This document shows positions 5,850 through 9,444 of a stretch of DNA of 9,444 bases, piece by piece. Source of the DNA: Cyanobacteria bacterium UBA11370 (lineage in GTDB: Bacteria; Cyanobacteriota; Cyanobacteriia; Cyanobacteriales; Coleofasciculaceae); NCBI GenBank assembly GCA_003486645.1, contig DNGI01000051.1, forward strand, positions 4,704 through 14,147. Direction: 5' to 3'. A program made the translations under genes and the position numbers. Position 1 is the stretch's first letter. The number at the start of each line of letters is the position of its first letter. The notes below the pieces were generated by a model, which worked only from the letters and a program-made list of their open reading frames with translations, made no database searches and was not told where the DNA came from.

Positions 5850-6590
5850 ATGTCTCAGCAGACTGAAACGTTATGGCAAATTGGTCAACCCGGTAAAGGG
5901 GGTCAGGAGTTTTCCCAGGAAGGCGACTGGCAAGGAGAGTTTACCTACGTTATTGGGTCAGATCAAGACCCGATTAACCAGCCCCAGATGCCATCGTTGC
6001 TCGTAGCACCAGGTCGCAAGACGAAACCACGCAGCAAAGGAAAGCAGCTTTTTTCCACCGAAAAATTGAATATCCAGTTCACCCTTACCCAAAACTACGG
6101 TGTCGGCGAACTTACACTCTTTTACAACTATTTCGGTTCTGAAGTTGATACCCTTTTCGTGGATGGTGAACCTATCACTGAAATTGTCGGTGTAGGAGCA
6201 GGCAAGTTAACCCAAACTCAGATTCCCTTACCAGCCCTTAACGCCGGGACGCATACCTTGACCCTAACCACTGCTGCTGGTTTTGGAGATGGCGCACATC
6301 GAATCGATTACCTCAAGCTGGATGGGGTTGTCGCTATCCAGCAATCGCAAACCCCTGTAACACCCCTAACATCCAAGGACAGTATGGCGAAGAAGAATCA
6401 AACCACAACAACAGCCTCGGAAGCCACCCCCACACCTGAAGAGAGTACGTCTGAACAGAAAAAGTCCTATGTTCCCACTTCCCAGACCGGGTTGCAAGAT
6501 TATGGCTACTGGTGTGAATACGTCAAGGAGCGAGCCAAGAATTCAGACAAAGACCCTAAACCCTTCCGGCGTGGTCGCATCTGGGCTTAA
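5850..6590 (+). CDS. patC: Cyanobactin cluster protein PatC (function unknown)
   Basis: 246 aa, called PatC from its position between patB and patD; the identification is weaker than for its neighbours. Three parts can be seen. Residues about 7-163 look like a secreted-type beta-sandwich, opening with LWQIGQPGKGGQEF and closing with AGTHTLTLTTAAGFGDGAHRI; similar W-x-IG and H-x-ID segments occur in carbohydrate-binding-like domains, but no signal peptide is present. Residues about 165-207 are a Thr/Ser/Glu-rich linker. Residues 208-246 form a compact charged tail, with DYGYWCEYVKERAK and PFRRGRIWA. Met179 inside the linker has a Shine-Dalgarno-like AAGGA in front. Only GAGAG-like bases precede ATG 5850. 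No enzymatic residue pattern is recognised. The gene ends 248 bp before patD, a gap that contains a small mobile element. Confidence 0.7.
   Translation: MSQQTETLWQIGQPGKGGQEFSQEGDWQGEFTYVIGSDQDPINQPQMPSLLVAPGRKTKPRSKGKQLFSTEKLNIQFTLTQNYGVGELTLFYNYFGSEVDTLFVDGEPITEIVGVGAGKLTQTQIPLPALNAGTHTLTLTTAAGFGDGAHRIDYLKLDGVVAIQQSQTPVTPLTSKDSMAKKNQTTTTASEATPTPEESTSEQKKSYVPTSQTGLQDYGYWCEYVKERAKNSDKDPKPFRRGRIWA
6375..6386 (+). promoter_or_regulatory. Possible internal ribosome site and start within patC
   Basis: AAGGA (6375-6379) lies 4 bp before the in-frame ATG 6384, patC codon 179, in the linker between the beta-sandwich and the charged tail. Initiation here would give a 68-aa protein beginning MAKKNQTTTT and carrying the whole C-terminal tail. 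The match is only moderate, but it repeats the arrangement seen in patA. Confidence 0.3.
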
Positions 6591-6685
6591 CCCCTAAGCT
6601 GTTGGGCATTCAAATGGGAAAGCGACCCACTGGATCAAAAGCCTTCACTCCCTCTTCCCATCTGCCCCCATTCACATTTAAAAGG

Positions 6686-6780
6686 TCAGGACTTACGCAA
6701 AATCCCTCTTCTGAAGGGGGGGTTGGGGGGTTCGACATGGCTGAACCCTCGAAATTACGTAACGGCTACGTAAGTTCTGA
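6686..6780. mobile_element. Small inverted-repeat element (MITE-like) in the patC-patD gap
   Basis: 95-bp non-coding element. TCAGGACTTACGCA (6686-6699) and the complement of 6767-6780 (TCAGAACTTACGTA) match at 12 of 14 positions. ACTTACGCA-type ends are widespread in cyanobacterial small repeats. Inside are further stems: CCCT/AGGG around 6704-6717, GGGTTC with GAACCC near 6728-6747, and TTACGTA (6755-6761) with TACGTAA (6767-6773). AGG lies on both sides (6683-6685 and 6781-6783) and may be a 3-bp target duplication. After it, GACAG/CTGTC (6787-6791/6798-6802) forms a weak hairpin followed by TTGTT. An open frame (6602-6796) covering this element has no protein-like content. Confidence 0.7.
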
Positions 6781-6838
6781 AGGTGTGACAGCGTAGCCTG
6801 TCTTGTTATTGTCCACTGAATGACTGACGGTTCGTCCT

Positions 6839-9169
6839 ATGCAATCCACTACACTGCTCCAAATTAAGCCTCATTTTCATGTCGAGGCGATCGAGCCAAA
6901 GCAAGTCTACCTCCTCGGCGAACAGAGCAACCACGCCCTCACCGGGCAACTCTACTGCCAAATCGTGCCTCTCCTGAATGGGCAACACACCCTGGAGCAG
7001 ATTGTCGAAAAACTTGATGGGGAAGTCCCGGCGGAATATATTGACTATGTGCTTGATCGCCTCGCCGAGAAAGGCTATATCACCGAGGTTGCCCCAGAAC
7101 TATCCCCAGAAGTGGCAGCATTTTGGAGCGAGTTAGGCATTGCCCCCCCCATTGCCGCGCAGGGGCTACAGCAACCCGTGACGCTGACAACGGTGGGCGA
7201 GAACATCAGTGAAGTAACTGTTGCGGCTCTCACAACTGCTCTGCGAGACATGGGCATTTCGGTGCAAAACTCCACTGACACCGATGCTCCAGCGGCACTC
7301 CATGTCGTCTTAACCGATGACTATTTGCAGCCCGAACTGGCTACTATTAACCAGCAAGCCTTAGAGCTACAGCAAACTTGGTTGCTCGTTAAACCCGTCG
7401 GCAGTGTCCTGTGGTTGGGGCCGGTATTTGTTCCAGGAGAGACGGGGTGTTGGGACTGTCTTGCCCATCGGCTGCGGGGCAACCGGGAAGTAGAAGTGTC
7501 GGTGTTGCGGCAAAAACAAGCCCAGCAGCAGCGCAATGGTCAGCATGAGCGTGTGGTGGGCTGCCTGCCCACGGCACGGGCAACGCTGCCCTCTACCTTG
7601 CAAATGGGGTTACAGTTCGCTGCAACTGAGATTGCCAAGTGGATTGTCAAGCACCACGTCAATGCCACTGCCCCAGGAACAGCACTCTTCCCCACCCTTG
7701 ACGGCAAGATCATTACCTTCAACCAGACGATCCTGGATTTGAAAAATCATATCTTGATTAAGCGGCCTCAATGTCCGACCTGTGGTGATCCCAAAATTTT
7801 GCAGCGGCGGGGATTTGAACCGCTGAAGCTAGAATCGCGCCCTAAGCATTTCACCGCTGATGGTGGGCACCGTGCCACTACTCCAGAGCAGACAGTACAG
7901 AAATACCAGCACTTGATTAGTCCGGTGACGGGAGTGGTGACAGAACTGGTGCGAATCACTGACCTAGCTAATCCGTTGGTGCATACCTACCGGGCGGGGC
8001 ATAGCTTCGGCAGTGCCACGTCGCTGAGGGGGCTACGCAATACCCTAAAACACAAGAGTTCTGGCAAAGGCAAGACTGATAGCCAATCGCGGGCAAGTGG
8101 TTTCTGTGAGGCAGTGGAACGTTATTCAGGCATCTTCCAGGGGGACGAACCCCGCAAGCGGGCAACCCTGGCGGAACTGGGAGACTTGGCGATTCATCCA
8201 GAGCGGAGTTTGTGCTTTAGCGACGCGCAGTATGCTAACCGGGAAACCCTGAACGAACAGGCAACGGTGGCTCACGATTGGATTCCTCAGCGGTTTGATG
8301 CAAGTCAAGTGATTGACTGGACACCGGTGTGGTCGCTAACAGAGCAAAGCCATAAGTATCTACCCACGGCGCTGTGCTACTACCATTACCCCTTGCCCCC
8401 AGAACATCGCTTCTGCCGGGGGGATTCTAACGGTAATGCGGCGGGGAACACCCTGGAAGAAGCCATTCTGCAAGGATTTCTGGAACTGGTGGAGCGGGAT
8501 AGTGTGGCTCTGTGGTGGTACAACCGCTTGAGCCGTCCGGCGGTGGACTTGACGAGCTTTGATGAGCCGTATTTTGTCCAGTTACAGCAGTTCTACCGGG
8601 AGAATGACCGCGAGCTGTGGGTGCTGGATTTGACAGCAGACTTGGGAATTCCAGCCTTTGTGGGGGTGTCGAATCGGAAAGGCGGAAGCTCGGAACGACT
8701 GATTGTCGGCTTTGGAGCGCACCTCGACCCGACGATTGCTATCCTACGTGCCCTCACTGAGGTGAACCAAATTGGCTTGGAACTGGACAAGGTGCCAGAC
8801 GAGAACCTGAAGAGCGACGCTACAAATTGGTTGCTGACGGCAACACTGGCGGATCATCCCTATCTCGTTCCGGATGCCACCCAACCCCTCAAAACAGCCC
8901 AAGACTACCCCAAGCGTTGGAGTGATGATATTTACACCGATGTCATGACCTGCGTCGATATTGCCCAACAAGCGGGGCTAGAGACTTTGGTGGTGAATCA
9001 AACCCGACCGGATATTGGTTTGAATGTAGTCAAGGTGACGGTGCCAGGAATGCGGCATTTTTGGTCGCGGTTTGGGGCAGGGCGGCTCTATGACGTGCCG
9101 GTAAAGCTGGGGTGGTTAGATGAACCGCTTGCTGAGGCGCAAATGAACCCCACACCGATGCCATTTTAA
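6839..9169 (+). CDS. patD: Cyanobactin heterocyclase PatD/TruD (YcaO cyclodehydratase)
   Basis: 776 aa, the normal length for PatD/TruD/LynD. It converts Cys (and, in PatD-type enzymes, Ser/Thr) of the precursor core into thiazolines or oxazolines, using ATP to activate the peptide backbone. Residues about 1-80 form the leader-binding winged-helix domain (RRE). About 81-315 is the E1-like domain, whose four zinc ligands are visible as CWDC (Cys204, Cys207) and CPTC (Cys312, Cys315). About 316-776 is the YcaO domain: SQSRASGFCEAVER (415-428), NAAGNTLEEA...LELVERD (533-554) and ALTEVNQ (638-644) carry the ATP and magnesium ligands. The C-terminus PTPMPF is the conserved proline-rich end placed in the active site. 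No key residue is missing. No Shine-Dalgarno sequence precedes ATG 6839, but MQSTTLLQIKPHFHVE is the expected N-terminus. patE follows after 132 bp. Confidence 0.96.
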   Translation: MQSTTLLQIKPHFHVEAIEPKQVYLLGEQSNHALTGQLYCQIVPLLNGQHTLEQIVEKLDGEVPAEYIDYVLDRLAEKGYITEVAPELSPEVAAFWSELGIAPPIAAQGLQQPVTLTTVGENISEVTVAALTTALRDMGISVQNSTDTDAPAALHVVLTDDYLQPELATINQQALELQQTWLLVKPVGSVLWLGPVFVPGETGCWDCLAHRLRGNREVEVSVLRQKQAQQQRNGQHERVVGCLPTARATLPSTLQMGLQFAATEIAKWIVKHHVNATAPGTALFPTLDGKIITFNQTILDLKNHILIKRPQCPTCGDPKILQRRGFEPLKLESRPKHFTADGGHRATTPEQTVQKYQHLISPVTGVVTELVRITDLANPLVHTYRAGHSFGSATSLRGLRNTLKHKSSGKGKTDSQSRASGFCEAVERYSGIFQGDEPRKRATLAELGDLAIHPERSLCFSDAQYANRETLNEQATVAHDWIPQRFDASQVIDWTPVWSLTEQSHKYLPTALCYYHYPLPPEHRFCRGDSNGNAAGNTLEEAILQGFLELVERDSVALWWYNRLSRPAVDLTSFDEPYFVQLQQFYRENDRELWVLDLTADLGIPAFVGVSNRKGGSSERLIVGFGAHLDPTIAILRALTEVNQIGLELDKVPDENLKSDATNWLLTATLADHPYLVPDATQPLKTAQDYPKRWSDDIYTDVMTCVDIAQQAGLETLVVNQTRPDIGLNVVKVTVPGMRHFWSRFGAGRLYDVPVKLGWLDEPLAEAQMNPTPMPF

Positions 9170-9191
9170 GTTTTTTAAAGTTTGCGGGCGA

Positions 9192-9270
9192 CTGGCTTTC
9201 GCTACCTGCCAGATATCGCTCCAGTAGGCTTCTTCTCACGAAGAAGGGGCTGACCCACCCCAACGGGTCA
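9192..9270 (+). repeat. Series of stem-loops between patD and patE
   Basis: Three hairpins lie in a row: CTGGC/GCCAG (9192-9196/9208-9212), CTTCTTC/GAAGAAG with a TCAC loop (9229-9235/9240-9246), and TGACCC/GGGTCA (9251-9256/9265-9270). None is followed by a T run. They could slow or partly stop polymerase, mark an RNA cleavage site, or protect a separate patE transcript from 5' decay, any of which would help set the level of precursor relative to enzymes. No clear separate promoter for patE is seen. Confidence 0.5.
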
Positions 9271-9288
9271 ATAAACCAAAAACAAAAT

Positions 9289-9293
9289 GAGGA
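9289..9293 (+). promoter_or_regulatory. Ribosome binding site of patE
   Basis: GAGGA lies 8 bp before ATG 9302, in an A-rich context. It is stronger than the sites before patA, patC or patD, as expected for a precursor that must outnumber its enzymes. Confidence 0.7.
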
Positions 9294-9301
9294 CATTACT
9301 C

Positions 9302-9444
9302 ATGGATAAAAAGAACATTCTGCCCAACCAAGGCAAACCCGTGATCCGTGGTATCAGTGGCAAACTCCCCACCCACTTGGCTGAACTCTCTGAGGAAGCT
9401 CTCGGTGATGCTGGTGTGGGCGCGTCCGTTTGCCCCTGCATCTG
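9302..9444 (+). CDS. patE: Cyanobactin precursor peptide PatE (partial, cut by window edge)
   Basis: The first 47 codons of the precursor are visible. The leader starts MDKKNILPNQGKPVIRGISG, as in PatE/TruE peptides, and contains the enzyme-docking helix LAELSEEALGDAG (residues 26-38, recognition sequence I), which PatD binds. Residues 38-42, GVGAS, occupy the PatA cleavage site (recognition sequence II), normally GLEAS, GVEPS or similar, so the usual Glu is Gly here. The core begins at Val43: VCPCI, with the next codon starting TG (Cys, Trp or stop). Two Cys residues in five would be heterocyclised. The right-hand recognition site (AYDG-like) and any further cores lie beyond 9444. ATG 9302 is supported by GAGGA upstream and the conserved N-terminus. 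The gene was too short and truncated to appear as a long frame. Confidence 0.93.
   Translation, partial: MDKKNILPNQGKPVIRGISGKLPTHLAELSEEALGDAGVGASVCPCI

Noticed and set aside
6602..6796. 64-aa frame between patC and patD
   Set aside because: Most of it lies over the MITE-like element and low-complexity sequence; no Shine-Dalgarno sequence or homology recognised.
9229..9270. Rho-independent terminator after patD
   Set aside because: The stems are good, but A-rich rather than T-rich sequence follows, and the next gene belongs to the same pathway.
9030..9296. Minus-strand 88-aa frame over the patD-patE junction
   Set aside because: Antisense of the patD end and the hairpin region, without motif.

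Overview
The window comes from a cyanobacterium. Nine exact copies of the cyanobacterial repeat GCGATCGC (HIP1) start at 257, 542, 725, 1184, 1415, 2420, 2615, 2838 and 4443. The window also carries heptameric tandem repeats, small inverted-repeat elements and an IS200/IS605 remnant. The main content is the first two thirds of a cyanobactin (ribosomally made, post-translationally modified cyclic peptide) cluster of the patellamide type, cut by the right window edge inside the precursor gene.

Left part (1-1463): nagA, an N-acetylglucosamine-6-phosphate deacetylase, preceded by two arrays of 7-bp repeats in opposite orientation and followed by a possible long stem-loop. Middle part (1464-3068): accessory debris. 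It holds a tandem pair of 82-bp inverted-repeat elements, the 3' end of an IS200/IS605 transposase with its hairpins, a stand-alone CheY-like receiver gene, and an AT-rich gene-free stretch with a tandem duplication. Right part (3069-9444): a possible promoter, a long leader with a 14-codon mini-ORF, then patA, patB, patC, patD and the start of patE, all on the + strand.

Working model from the known family: the patE product carries a leader, a protease site and a core peptide. PatD binds the leader and turns core Cys residues into thiazolines. PatA cuts between leader and core. A PatG-type protease, expected beyond the right edge, would cut at the far side and close the ring. PatB and PatC accompany these clusters but have no assigned role.

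Most worth following: the truncated precursor has a core starting VCPCI behind an unusual GVGAS cleavage site; both patA and patC contain a Shine-Dalgarno-like sequence and an in-frame ATG at a domain boundary; a mini-ORF with a much better ribosome site than patA lies just ahead of it; and the paired small elements show a compensatory base-pair change. HIP1 is dense left of 3500 (8 copies in 3.5 kb) but occurs only once in the 5.9 kb of the cluster, which together with the flanking mobile remnants fits acquisition by transfer.
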